Assembly: GCA_012510755.1 (NCBI GenBank)
Contig: JAAZHL010000121.1
Span: 1 to 11,603, forward strand
DNA length: 11,603 nucleotides
Direction of reading: 5' to 3'
DNA from: Leucobacter sp.
GTDB taxonomy: Bacteria; Actinomycetota; Actinomycetes; Actinomycetales; Microbacteriaceae
How positions within the stretch are numbered: the stretch's first letter is position 1; each line of letters starts with the position of its first letter. Both the position numbers and the translations under genes were made by a program. Below, one piece after another: positions 1 to 8,882 of this stretch. Below the pieces are notes generated by a model. The model did no database searches, was not told the origin of the DNA, and worked only from the letters and a program-made list of their open reading frames with translations.

Positions 1-78
1 CCACCAACCCTGCGCGCGAGCAGCAGCATTACTGCAATCGGGCAAGACGGTAGCTACGACATGACACTGAACGTCTGA
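1..78 (+). CDS. C-terminal end of an unidentified upstream protein (partial)
   Basis: Frame 1 is open from the first base to a TGA at 76-78 and encodes 25 residues ending SITAIGQDGSYDMTLNV. The alternating polar and hydrophobic pattern suggests a final beta strand. The other two + frames also stay open until near position 50-65, so the frame choice rests on that pattern and on the short 37-base gap to the next gene. No promoter or convincing terminator is visible in the gap, so this gene is probably the preceding member of the same operon. In related FtsZ-like clusters the neighbour is often a von Willebrand A protein, but nothing in these 25 residues proves that. The family cannot be named. 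Confidence 0.5.
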   Translation, partial: PPTLRASSSITAIGQDGSYDMTLNV

Positions 79-115
79 CTGAGCACGCAGACTCAGCGCT
101 TGAAAGGACCCTCAC

Positions 116-3100
116 ATGCCAATCGCACCTACTCTCATTCTTGGACTCGGCGGCACCGGTTCGAAAATTGTCGAAAAAGTCTCGCAAAAGGTAAAGGAAA
201 CTGAGTCGGGAAACTCGGAGCGCATCGCCTTTGTCGTGTTTGACACTGACATTAACGATCTCGGTCGCATCAAACGTGAGAGCCCAGAGATTTTCACCGT
301 GCAAACGTCAACGAGAAACACGGTGGGTGAATACCTCGGCATCAATACCAATGCGCGTGACAACTGGTTTCCGGTGAACGAGATGATGAACCGAAAGACG
401 CTCACTGAGGGTGCCGCGCAGGTGCGTGCAATCTCTCGTCTGGCGTTCGACACCACGCTGAAGGGTGGAAATCTTTCGCCCCTGCACCAAGCGGTTGAGC
501 AGCTGTTTCGCATTGACAAGGACCAAGAAGAACAAGCCCTGCGCGTGATCATCACGAGTTCACTCGCAGGTGGCACAGGCTCGGGAATTTTGCTGTCTGT
601 TGCGATGTACCTTGCCAATTTCTTGAAGGCAAAGTACCCGAAAGCAAAAGCGATCACACGTGGGTTCTTCGTGCAACCTGATGTGTGCTACTCCGTCATT
701 CCCGGGGCTGAAGAACAACAAAACCTGCAGGTAAATGCGTATGCTGCGGTGCGTGAGCTCGATGCATTCTTGATGAAGAATGACAATACGCTTGCGCCCC
801 AGTACAAACATCTCAAGTTTGAATTTCCACGCATTGGCAGTGACGGTGTCGAAGAAGTGCATGGCATGCCCTATGACTTCTGTTTTCTCTTCGACGCGAA
901 CAATAAAGAGGGCGGAAGCCTCGACAATTTCGCGTCATATCTCGACCACGCCGCGACCTGCATTTACACGCAATCCATTGGGCCGATGTCGAAGAAGTCC
1001 AACTCTCGCGAAGATAACGTGCTACGAGAGGTCATCAAGAACGACGGCCGCAACCGCTATGCGGGCGCCGGGGCATCGAGGCTTGTCTACCCATGGCAAC
1101 ACGTGCGAGATGTCGTGGGGCTGCAGTGGGCGAATGAAGCACTATCGAAGCAGTGGTTGCAGTTTGACGACCAATACAAGCAGCGACTCGAAGGGCTCAA
1201 GAAGCAGCGTGAGAGCGGTTATGCGGCTCGTGACATCGACCGTGCGGCTGAATTTATTGCCGCAGTCGATGCTGCTGCTGCAAACCGTGAGCCGTTCGCG
1301 AAAGCAGTGCAGAGCCAGTGCTTGGTGTACGACGCCGACGGACTGAGCGTCGACGCAAAGCAGTGGGAAGTGTATGTTGAGCGTCTCAGCGAACACATTG
1401 GCAGGTCGGTAGACCAGATCAGCGACGATGCTGAACGTTCACAGCTGTCGATGACCGTGGCTGCGCTCGCTGAGAACACTGACCCAGCAGCATACTCTGA
1501 TGCTTTTCACTCGTTGAGAAGACACATGCGCCTAGAAGTGCGACGGGCAGAGGAACACGCCGGCGTGCTGGGCTATTCCTTGTTCAAGGCCGACAACGAA
1601 TCGGTGACAAAGGACGGGCACCCGCACCAGCTTGAAACGTACCTTCGAGAGAAGGTAAGCACCAAGTTTGTTCACCCGGTCGCGGCACGATACTTTCTGT
1701 ATCAAACCGAGAAAGCGCTCGAAGCTGAGTTGCGTGAGGTGCAACAAGATCTTGAGAAGAGCCGAGAGTACTTTGACAACTTTGAAGATCGCAATTTTGA
1801 TGACCCCGAGACTGACGAAATTGAGACAGCTGATTCGTACGCCATGAGAAAGAAGACGTTTGGCGAGCGTCTCACTCGAAAGCCAAGCGGTGACAAACAA
1901 GCATTGGCCGAGAACCTGCTGAAGTATCTGCCAAACATTAGAAACTATGTCGAGCAGATCATGCTCGAAGCGGTGCTCGCAGACGCGATCGAGTATACGC
2001 ATGGCCTCGCTACCGCGTTTGAGCGTTTCTTCATCTCGCTTGAAGGCAACCTGAAGCGGTTGCGTACACGAGTTGAACAAGAACGCACCAAGTTCGATGA
2101 ACTGAAAGGCTCGACCACTCGCTATGTGCTCGCGAACTCAGAGTGCATCGATAGCCTCTCGCAATCGATGCCATACATGGGGGGAGTGACCACAATCGAC
2201 TCTGCGCTCGCAGAGAAGATCTACACACGTGTGCGTGAATACCATATGCTCACCGACGAAAAAGATGAGGGGTTCTTCAAAGACCTCTACAACAACACTA
2301 TTCTCGGCTACTTCGCCGATGAGGTCATGGAGAGCTACGGCAGTCAGATCAAGATGGACGTCATCGAGGCGCTCGAGCGAGAACACCGAATCCTCAAGCG
2401 AAGCTTCGAAGAAGAAGAAGCTCGGCATTATGTGCGAGATGAGATTGCGAAGGCAAAGCGACTTGCAGCGCCATTTATCGAGCAGCCGCTTGGTGAAGAG
2501 CGGCATCCGATTGAGGCTTGTGCTTACAACCCAGCCATTGAGGGTGACTCTGCCCCGAAGCGCAAGAGCATGATCGGTGAGATCCTCGGAAACTACGGTG
2601 GCGAGAAAGATGAAGCCCTCAGCCCGCACGAGATCCTCTTCTATAACGCGATCTACAGCATTCGCGCCCGTGACCTTTCGAAGTTTGCCCCTGCGCGTGT
2701 CGATGATACCGAGAGCCGAGCTGCGGGCGAATACTTTACCGCCTACTACAACCTCGTTTCGGGTATCAAGCCGTCGGTGGGAGAGACGAAAGTCATCTCC
2801 CCACACATTGATCGTCGCTGGCATTCCATCTCTGAACTGCCCGACCTCGATGAGGAGAATCAGGCGCTGCAATTGCGTACCATTCATCGCGCACTGCTTT
2901 TGGGGCTTGCTTACAAGCGCATTGAATGGACCCCCACGAGTAATGGCAGCAACGTCTACCGTTTTAAGTCTGAAACTGGCAGGCTCGATGATTTTGTAGT
3001 GTCAAACGGTACGCCATGCGATCAGTTCTACGAGGTGGTTGATGCGCTCACGATCAACCCTGTCGCGGTGCAAGAAATTCTCAATGCGGTCGAGCATGCA

Positions 3101-3583
3101 GCGACGAAAGAACGGGAGCGCATGCGCGGAGAGTCATTTGACTCGACCCGCTTGGGGAGCGCCTTGACCGGTGGACTGCGGCTCGACCAGCTGAGTGACG
3201 AAGCAGAGAATTTCAGGGCCGCGACATATTCGATCTTTGATTTGGCCGCCTACCATGCGTACTCAACCCCGAACGAAGATTACGTCGAAGAGCTGCTCTA
3301 TGCGATGGTCGATGACTTTATTGCCTGCCTGAGCGAAGAAGTAGAAACAGTGATTGGCGCAGAAGAAGCATCACTCAAAGTGCAAGGATTACTGCAAGAG
3401 CAACTGGCTATGTTTGAGCAAAATCTGCACAACTATGTAGAAATCTCAGGCAAGGCATTTGTGCATAAACTCCGGGTAATTCTGCGGCCACTGCAGAATC
3501 TTGCCGAGCAACAGGATTACGAGGGGCTGCATCGTCGGACAGAAGCTATCGACGATCGCCTGCGTGAGCTCGCTCAGCGGTAG
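116..3583 (+). CDS. Large FtsZ/tubulin-superfamily GTP-binding protein (Tubulin_2-like) with long helical C-terminal extension
   Basis: This 1155-residue cytosolic protein has no signal peptide or membrane helix. Two nucleotide-binding signatures of the FtsZ/tubulin fold are visible: an N-terminal glycine loop LGLGGTGSK at residues 9-17, and the tubulin signature AGGTGSG at 151-157, followed by a hydrophobic helix. A conserved-looking EEQQNLQVNAYAAVRELD (199-216) and a strand ending CFLFDANNKEGG (256-266) match the layout of 'tubulin-like' (Tubulin_2, PF13809) proteins as I remember them. I see no clear T7 synergy loop (NxDxAD), so polymer-driven GTP hydrolysis cannot be assumed. FtsZ is usually about 350-450 residues. 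Here roughly residues 400-1155 are extra, charged and mostly helical, with a likely coiled coil near 528-552. The ATG at 116 is set by GAAAGGA at 102-108, seven bases upstream. The gene heads a coupled series with two membrane proteins and a peptidase, which suggests a membrane-associated scaffold or filament. A role as division FtsZ or plasmid TubZ is unlikely. The superfamily call is firm; the cellular role is inferred. Confidence 0.88.
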   Translation: MPIAPTLILGLGGTGSKIVEKVSQKVKETESGNSERIAFVVFDTDINDLGRIKRESPEIFTVQTSTRNTVGEYLGINTNARDNWFPVNEMMNRKTLTEGAAQVRAISRLAFDTTLKGGNLSPLHQAVEQLFRIDKDQEEQALRVIITSSLAGGTGSGILLSVAMYLANFLKAKYPKAKAITRGFFVQPDVCYSVIPGAEEQQNLQVNAYAAVRELDAFLMKNDNTLAPQYKHLKFEFPRIGSDGVEEVHGMPYDFCFLFDANNKEGGSLDNFASYLDHAATCIYTQSIGPMSKKSNSREDNVLREVIKNDGRNRYAGAGASRLVYPWQHVRDVVGLQWANEALSKQWLQFDDQYKQRLEGLKKQRESGYAARDIDRAAEFIAAVDAAAANREPFAKAVQSQCLVYDADGLSVDAKQWEVYVERLSEHIGRSVDQISDDAERSQLSMTVAALAENTDPAAYSDAFHSLRRHMRLEVRRAEEHAGVLGYSLFKADNESVTKDGHPHQLETYLREKVSTKFVHPVAARYFLYQTEKALEAELREVQQDLEKSREYFDNFEDRNFDDPETDEIETADSYAMRKKTFGERLTRKPSGDKQALAENLLKYLPNIRNYVEQIMLEAVLADAIEYTHGLATAFERFFISLEGNLKRLRTRVEQERTKFDELKGSTTRYVLANSECIDSLSQSMPYMGGVTTIDSALAEKIYTRVREYHMLTDEKDEGFFKDLYNNTILGYFADEVMESYGSQIKMDVIEALEREHRILKRSFEEEEARHYVRDEIAKAKRLAAPFIEQPLGEERHPIEACAYNPAIEGDSAPKRKSMIGEILGNYGGEKDEALSPHEILFYNAIYSIRARDLSKFAPARVDDTESRAAGEYFTAYYNLVSGIKPSVGETKVISPHIDRRWHSISELPDLDEENQALQLRTIHRALLLGLAYKRIEWTPTSNGSNVYRFKSETGRLDDFVVSNGTPCDQFYEVVDALTINPVAVQEILNAVEHAATKERERMRGESFDSTRLGSALTGGLRLDQLSDEAENFRAATYSIFDLAAYHAYSTPNEDYVEELLYAMVDDFIACLSEEVETVIGAEEASLKVQGLLQEQLAMFEQNLHNYVEISGKAFVHKLRVILRPLQNLAEQQDYEGLHRRTEAIDDRLRELAQR

Positions 3584-3591
3584 TAGGCGAC

Positions 3592-5733
3592 TTGTTTACG
3601 GTAATTCTGCTCAGCGATTCGGCGCGGGCGATCTTTGAACCGGCGCGAGTGTATTTCGAGCCATTTGAAGAGGCCGGTGTCATTGGATTTGCTCGGTGGA
3701 ATCAATCTGAGCGCGCACTGCGCATGGAAGACGCACTCCCTGACCTGCGAGAAATCATCAAAGGCAAGAAGAACTGGCGGGCGGTCGTTGTCGACCACCC
3801 GCGGAGCAGTACGCCTAGTTCACCTGCTGGCGAGCGAGACGACGAGAATCCTTTCGACTTTCTCGACAACCAGCAGGTGGCTCTGAGCCTCGCGCATTCG
3901 AAACAGGCGGTGATCCGGCTTGCTCACCTGTTGCTCGGCTATCCGCAGATGTCGGCCAGGGAGTTCGAACCGTATTTTCAGTATCAACACTCAGACAGCG
4001 GTGCCGTCATCCAGGGGGACCCGAAGCAGCTTGTGCTTGATTTTCTGCGTGAGAGCAGCCCCGGTGCTGAGCTTGAATATGAGGGGGTTGAATACGATAA
4101 CGAGCAATGGTTTAGCCTGGCCATGGCAAAGATTTCACCGGTTCACCATCATGTGCGACGCCTCTTTCACGAGACCAAGTATTCTGCCGAAGAGGTGCAG
4201 CGTCACCGCGAACTCAGCGAACACTATGCGATGAAGGAAGTTCGGCCTTCAGAGGTCGTCTTTATTGCGACCCGTGCGGGCATGCTTGAAGACGACAAGG
4301 CGCTGCTCAAACGGGCGTGGAAGACCGGGCAAGAGCAGAATGCTTCTCGATTCGTTGAGCGTAATGATTACCCTCCGATGAGCAGATTCGCGACCTATGA
4401 GCTCTTGGAAGAAGAGAACTCTGGCTATGAAGAAGATTTGCTTCGTTTCTGGCTCGGCGTGCTGACGGTTGCCCAGAACCTTATGCCACCGGGAGGTTTT
4501 CAGGCGGAACGTCTCTACCTCATGAGCATCCAGTTTGACCCTGCACGACTGGGCGATACATTTAACGCACATATTTCACAGCTTGCGATGGTGCGTGATC
4601 ACTTGGAGCGGTTGATTGAAGCCCCCGTTCGCCCAATTGATTTGCAGAGCGAAGACGTGCTGACACCTGTTGAAGTGAACGTCGTGTTCGACGGGATCGG
4701 TCAGCATCTGCTTGAGGCACCGCTTTCAGGTTGGGGGCTTGCCAGCGATAGGCCGCAAGACGAAGGGCGACGTTGGGCCAGCGAGATGAAAAGGATCTCG
4801 GCAGAAGCGTCGTTGTTTGTGAAACGGCCCCGCCGAATGGTGGCCCGTGCGGTGTTCTCAGCCCGGGAACTGGTCGGGATGCGGCAGGGTGAGCCGCTCT
4901 CTCTCACACAATTTGAACGGGAAGACCTCGACGAGCGTCTTGCCCGTCAGCTACGCGCGCTTGTCGTACCCGCAACCTCTGAGTTGCTCAATGAAGATCG
5001 CCTGCAGCGGATCATAGCTCAGAGCGATGAGCATGTGCGGCACCGCATCTTGCAACGCATGAAGTCGCCTACGATTTGGATGAGCTCGTTGCTGGGCTTG
5101 GGGATTTGGCTGGCAGCATTTTTGCCATACCTGATTCAATCTTGGGGCGCGGGTGCTGATGCGCTCGTTGCCGGTCTGTTTGTTACAGTGGCGGTTCTTG
5201 GCTGTATTGCCGCAACTGGGCTCGTGACACTCATCGTGTTTCGAATGCTGTTGCGTGCTCGCATGATCGAATTTAATCGTCGTACGAAACAAGAAGTTGA
5301 TGCGGTGAGATCTGGTGGCTTGCGCTTCTCAGACTTCCTTTCGCAGTACGTCACGTATCGGCGCGGGGCAGCTCGCCTGCGCGGGGCGAGCCAGGCCTCT
5401 GAACTGAGTCAGGCGCGACTACGAAGACTGCGCCGACTGCGAGACCGGGTGGTTCGTCATATTGATGACGAAAAGAGAATTGTGCAGATTCTTGACGTGC
5501 CGCTTGAGGTGCACCGAACTTCAAAGGGTCTCGTCGATTTCGACCCTGACGACCAGCGAATGGAACGCATGCTGTTTCGGCTGCCGGTCGGTGACGGGTT
5601 GGTTCCATTCAATGAATCTGGTGAACACATCGCGGCACCTTACGATTTCATCACTGAATTCTCATTGAGCCGCCTCATGCTCTTTGAACACAGCGAGAGC
5701 AGCGACACGCTCGAACGGGGTGCAACACAGTGA
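3592..5733 (+). CDS. Unrecognised 713-residue protein with a central-to-C-terminal membrane hairpin
   Basis: I do not recognise this family. The start is probably TTG at 3592, eight bases after the previous stop. It keeps an N-terminal strand (VILLSDS) that a later start (GTG 3649 or ATG 3724) would remove. The Shine-Dalgarno is poor, so translation may depend on coupling to the gene before. Residues 1-496 look soluble, with an alternating strand/helix pattern including WRAVVVDHP near residue 64 and EVVFIATRAGM near 220. Two hydrophobic helices follow at about 499-516 and 524-550, separated by a short SWGAGAD turn. After them come a basic stretch (RMLLRARM) and an arginine-rich helix (ARLRRLRRLRDRVVRH). 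By the positive-inside rule both ends are cytosolic and only the turn is outside. The layout suits a membrane anchor or platform subunit for the adjacent tubulin-like protein. No catalytic motif was recognised. The coding call is strong; the function is unknown. Confidence 0.85.
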   Translation: MFTVILLSDSARAIFEPARVYFEPFEEAGVIGFARWNQSERALRMEDALPDLREIIKGKKNWRAVVVDHPRSSTPSSPAGERDDENPFDFLDNQQVALSLAHSKQAVIRLAHLLLGYPQMSAREFEPYFQYQHSDSGAVIQGDPKQLVLDFLRESSPGAELEYEGVEYDNEQWFSLAMAKISPVHHHVRRLFHETKYSAEEVQRHRELSEHYAMKEVRPSEVVFIATRAGMLEDDKALLKRAWKTGQEQNASRFVERNDYPPMSRFATYELLEEENSGYEEDLLRFWLGVLTVAQNLMPPGGFQAERLYLMSIQFDPARLGDTFNAHISQLAMVRDHLERLIEAPVRPIDLQSEDVLTPVEVNVVFDGIGQHLLEAPLSGWGLASDRPQDEGRRWASEMKRISAEASLFVKRPRRMVARAVFSARELVGMRQGEPLSLTQFEREDLDERLARQLRALVVPATSELLNEDRLQRIIAQSDEHVRHRILQRMKSPTIWMSSLLGLGIWLAAFLPYLIQSWGAGADALVAGLFVTVAVLGCIAATGLVTLIVFRMLLRARMIEFNRRTKQEVDAVRSGGLRFSDFLSQYVTYRRGAARLRGASQASELSQARLRRLRRLRDRVVRHIDDEKRIVQILDVPLEVHRTSKGLVDFDPDDQRMERMLFRLPVGDGLVPFNESGEHIAAPYDFITEFSLSRLMLFEHSESSDTLERGATQ

Positions 5734-8700
5734 GTTCTGGCATGTGGACAAGCCTGGGAGTGATTGCCCCTCTTCTTGCAGCGCTGGTCGCGCTTCGCTT
5801 CGCAAATGTACCGAAGCACAGTCGCCAGCAACAGTTTCTGATGCCTGCGGTGGCGTTCGTCTTCGTGGTGTTCGCGCTGATTGTGTTGTATCGCTTCAAC
5901 GCCTGGATTGATCGGGCGCTCGAATGGCTGTTTGGTCTCATACCGTTTCTGGCTCAGGTGTATGACACCAGATGGCTCTATGTGCTTGAGAACACCCTGC
6001 TGGTGCTGGTGTTTTTCGTGGTGAAATATCTGTACCGAATGAGCGTTCGCCCCCTATTCGTGGGAGAGAAGTTTGCTGGCAGCACACTTGTCGGACATTT
6101 CTATGAGTATGAAGCTGCCGTAGGAAAATGGTTCGTCCGGCCAAGATTCTCTGATCTGCGTGTCTTCTACGCCGTGTTGTTTTGGGTGTCGATTGTCATC
6201 ACTGCGGTGTTGCTGCTCTGGCAGCAAGCGGCACCGAGCTGGCCAGGTTTCGCCGGCATCGCCTTTCCGGCGCTCGCGACGCTGATGATTGGCGAGGTTT
6301 GGTATGCGTTAAATGGAATGACGCGTGCCGAAGCAAGTGATGCGATCGAAGCTGAGCATGATGCAGCAAGTCGAATCGCGAACTACGCTGCGTTGCGAGA
6401 AGTGTTTCGGCGCACATTCCGCAGGCGCGTCCTTGATGAGGGCGTCGATCTGCAGCAGCCGTTCTCATTGTCTTCACATCACGCCCTAGACAGGCTCTCG
6501 AAATCTGGCGACAGCTCTGAACTGCTGTTTGCCGAGTACTTTGCGCGGGTGAAGCAATCCGGCACAGAGATTGATGAGAACCTCTTACATGCGTCGCTCG
6601 AGATTTTGCGCGGCACGAGCACTCTCATCCATTCACCGTTCTACACAGATCTCACGCACTATCTGGCTCTGCCGAGCTATATTCGGCAGCTTCGTGGCGG
6701 AAAGACACTAATTATTGTTGGTCGCGACTTTGCAGCCGATGAAGTGATCGAGTGGTTCACGCGTGGACTCCAAACAATCAGTGGGGTGCCTGAGCTCTGG
6801 CAGATTGCAAGACTCACCCAACACACCAATTACGATCTCGACGTTGGGGTGCTGAGAACGGCCGACGTACACAACTTAGAGCTGCTGCAACAGAACGATG
6901 AGTTCTTTCGTGAAGTGCAAACAGTCATCTTGCTTGAACCTTCGCGAATGGTGGCGACGGCGCAGCTGGGCCTCGCCGTGCTCGTGTCGCGGCTCAACAA
7001 TGGACAGGCACCGGTCTATATCGCATGTGATCACAACCACGATGGTCTCGTCGACGCCCTCTCGCACTTGCTCAAAGTGAGCTTGACTGACGTTATCGCG
7101 ACGGTGCAGGCTCGAGGGGTCCGCTCTGAAATGGTGTGGCAGGCAGAAGGGCCGCACTTAGCGGCGCAGATCTTGCCCGGGGTCGCTCGTTACCTTGGTG
7201 TGGGCACAGAGATAGCGGCCGTCGCGCTGAAACACCATGTCTCAGAGGTTGAATGGGTCGGCGGAGACAAGTTTCCTGTGGTCGACATGTCATGGATCTC
7301 TGGCCAGTACTTCGCCAAGATCAACGCCTTTGCTGAAATGGAATTATCTCAACGCGCGCTCTCTGACTCATTCGTCGCACGCGCGCACCCGCTCGGGGTG
7401 CCACGGACGAAGAAACGCTTCATGGTCGTTGAAGACGAACTGCAAAACGTCTATGAATCCCTTCGCATGTTTGCCTCACGCTCTACAGAGAACGGGTTTG
7501 TGAACCTCATCAGCGAAAACTACCTGCTGCGTGACTACATGGTTGATAACCGAACACTCTTTTCAATCGACCCCAAAGCAATTCCTGGCTTTGTGCCTGA
7601 TTTCGCGCGCACCGTGCGCAACACGGTGCTTCGATTAGTGTTGCAGCTCACGGTGTACGGCGCGACCGAAGAAGCAATCCTGCGCGAATTTTCACTCGTC
7701 GGGCTCGGTGCTGCAGACAGTGGCCCCATAGACGGTGCGCCAGTTGAGCCCACAGCGATCACGCTGCTGCGGCAACAGGCCGAATTGGTACTGGGTCTCA
7801 GCGAGATATTCATTGAGCGTATTGAACCGCGCCACCCGGTTGCGGGAGCAGCTGACCATTCCGTTGAAGCGCACTACCGCATCCTGCCGCAAGGTGCGAC
7901 AAGCGAACTGATCAATGAACTGAGTTCAGCCTATTTTCTTGTTGAAGATGAAGCCGAACACCGCGACTATATTGGTGCCTGCCTGCAGGGTCACGTGACG
8001 CAAACGGTCATGCCTGGCCAGTTTCTCACCGTCGGCGGTAAATACTATGAAGTGCTCACTCTCGCTCACAATGGGGCTCACACCGAGGTGCTCTTGCGTC
8101 GCGCCGCAGAACACATTCACGGGAGACGCACCTACCGGCAGATTCGCACGTTCACACTGAGCGAGCAGCGCCAAGCGCAACAGAACGCTCCCGTCGTTGA
8201 AGGTGTCGAGATCACTCTTGAACGGCAGCGTGCGACCATAGACGTTCAGACACATGGCTTTCTCGAGCAGCCACGGCGCGACGAATTTAGTGAGACGTTG
8301 CGTGTACGGGTACCGGGGCTTTCCGCGAGACGATACCTCGCAAAAGATGTGCTGAGAATTGGTGTGCCGGGAGCCACTCCCGAGGTGCGTCGAACGATCG
8401 CTCTGCTGCTCAACGAGATGTTCGTGACCACCTTTCCGAACGACCACAAGTTCATCGTGGCAGCGACCAATGCTGCCTTGGCAGAACACGACGAACTGCT
8501 GCCACTGCTGCACGTGGACGACGATGATGCGATCTATATCATCGAAGATAGCCAAGTCGACCTCGGCCTGCTGGTGTCAGTCGAGCGTCATTGGCGTCGC
8601 CTACTCGAAACCGTCACAGACTATTTAGAGTGGCTACATGAGCCAGCCCCTGCAGACATCGACACCGCGGTCAGCCCAGTGAGGTTCGCTGACGAAGACG

Positions 8701-8882
8701 ATGCGTCATATGAGCAACGTCAGCAGCACATTCAAGAGGCAGAAGCACGAGGCGGGTATGAAATAGCGCAACCCCCATCGCTCTGGCGTCGAATCATGAT
8801 GAAAATACGTGCATGGTTCACTCGCACGCCACGGCCCCAAGCTGAGGAGCCAGACGGAGAAGCTGAGAGGAGCGAATCATGA
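5730..8882 (+). CDS. Large polytopic membrane protein with cytosolic, degenerate helicase-like region
   Basis: This 1050-residue protein starts at GTG 5730, overlapping the previous stop by four bases, with GGGG at 5717-5720 nine bases upstream. An in-frame ATG at 5742 lacks a suitably spaced ribosome-binding site. About five membrane helices are visible near residues 8-25, 36-54, 82-101, 145-164 and 171-194. Positive charges cluster in the loops after helices 1 and 3, so I predict N-out and a cytosolic C-terminal part of about 855 residues. In that part, GGKTLIIVGRDFAADE (323-338), then DLDVGVLRTADVHN, TVILLEPSRM and VYIACDHNHDGLVDALSH follow the order of superfamily-2 helicase blocks. However, there is no GxxxxGK[ST] loop and the acidic motif II is replaced by EPSR, so any ATPase activity is doubtful. 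A further block, FMVVEDELQNVYESLRMF, looks conserved but is unknown to me. The C terminus is a charged tail. The gene is coupled to both neighbours, which implies a stoichiometric partnership. The family was not recognised, and the helicase resemblance is an inference. Confidence 0.87.
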   Translation: MSSGMWTSLGVIAPLLAALVALRFANVPKHSRQQQFLMPAVAFVFVVFALIVLYRFNAWIDRALEWLFGLIPFLAQVYDTRWLYVLENTLLVLVFFVVKYLYRMSVRPLFVGEKFAGSTLVGHFYEYEAAVGKWFVRPRFSDLRVFYAVLFWVSIVITAVLLLWQQAAPSWPGFAGIAFPALATLMIGEVWYALNGMTRAEASDAIEAEHDAASRIANYAALREVFRRTFRRRVLDEGVDLQQPFSLSSHHALDRLSKSGDSSELLFAEYFARVKQSGTEIDENLLHASLEILRGTSTLIHSPFYTDLTHYLALPSYIRQLRGGKTLIIVGRDFAADEVIEWFTRGLQTISGVPELWQIARLTQHTNYDLDVGVLRTADVHNLELLQQNDEFFREVQTVILLEPSRMVATAQLGLAVLVSRLNNGQAPVYIACDHNHDGLVDALSHLLKVSLTDVIATVQARGVRSEMVWQAEGPHLAAQILPGVARYLGVGTEIAAVALKHHVSEVEWVGGDKFPVVDMSWISGQYFAKINAFAEMELSQRALSDSFVARAHPLGVPRTKKRFMVVEDELQNVYESLRMFASRSTENGFVNLISENYLLRDYMVDNRTLFSIDPKAIPGFVPDFARTVRNTVLRLVLQLTVYGATEEAILREFSLVGLGAADSGPIDGAPVEPTAITLLRQQAELVLGLSEIFIERIEPRHPVAGAADHSVEAHYRILPQGATSELINELSSAYFLVEDEAEHRDYIGACLQGHVTQTVMPGQFLTVGGKYYEVLTLAHNGAHTEVLLRRAAEHIHGRRTYRQIRTFTLSEQRQAQQNAPVVEGVEITLERQRATIDVQTHGFLEQPRRDEFSETLRVRVPGLSARRYLAKDVLRIGVPGATPEVRRTIALLLNEMFVTTFPNDHKFIVAATNAALAEHDELLPLLHVDDDDAIYIIEDSQVDLGLLVSVERHWRRLLETVTDYLEWLHEPAPADIDTAVSPVRFADEDDASYEQRQQHIQEAEARGGYEIAQPPSLWRRIMMKIRAWFTRTPRPQAEEPDGEAERSES

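Noticed and set aside
79..96. CTGAG/CTCAG inverted repeat before the tubulin-like gene
   Set aside because: A five-base stem with an eight-base loop and no T run is expected by chance and too weak for a terminator or operator.
780..1346. Overlapping + strand frame of 188 codons inside the tubulin-like gene
   Set aside because: The product is serine/threonine/arginine-rich without any domain, as expected from an out-of-frame reading of a GC-rich gene.
2138..2887. Long open frame on the minus strand (249 codons) inside the tubulin-like gene, with similar antisense frames at 7926-8555 and 10030-10575
   Set aside because: They lie wholly antisense to genes with recognisable motifs or clear coding logic, have no ribosome-binding context and encode cysteine/arginine/histidine-rich or otherwise unconvincing proteins typical of shadow frames.
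116..3583. Division protein FtsZ or plasmid-partition TubZ
   Set aside because: The protein is far too long, lacks a clear T7 loop, sits with membrane proteins and a peptidase, and no TubR-like regulator or iteron array is seen nearby.
6696..6707. GGKT in the polytopic protein as a Walker A P-loop
   Set aside because: The required GxxxxGK[ST] spacing is absent (context QLRGGKTLIIVG), and the expected acidic motif II is EPSR. It is better read as a degenerate or unrelated strand.
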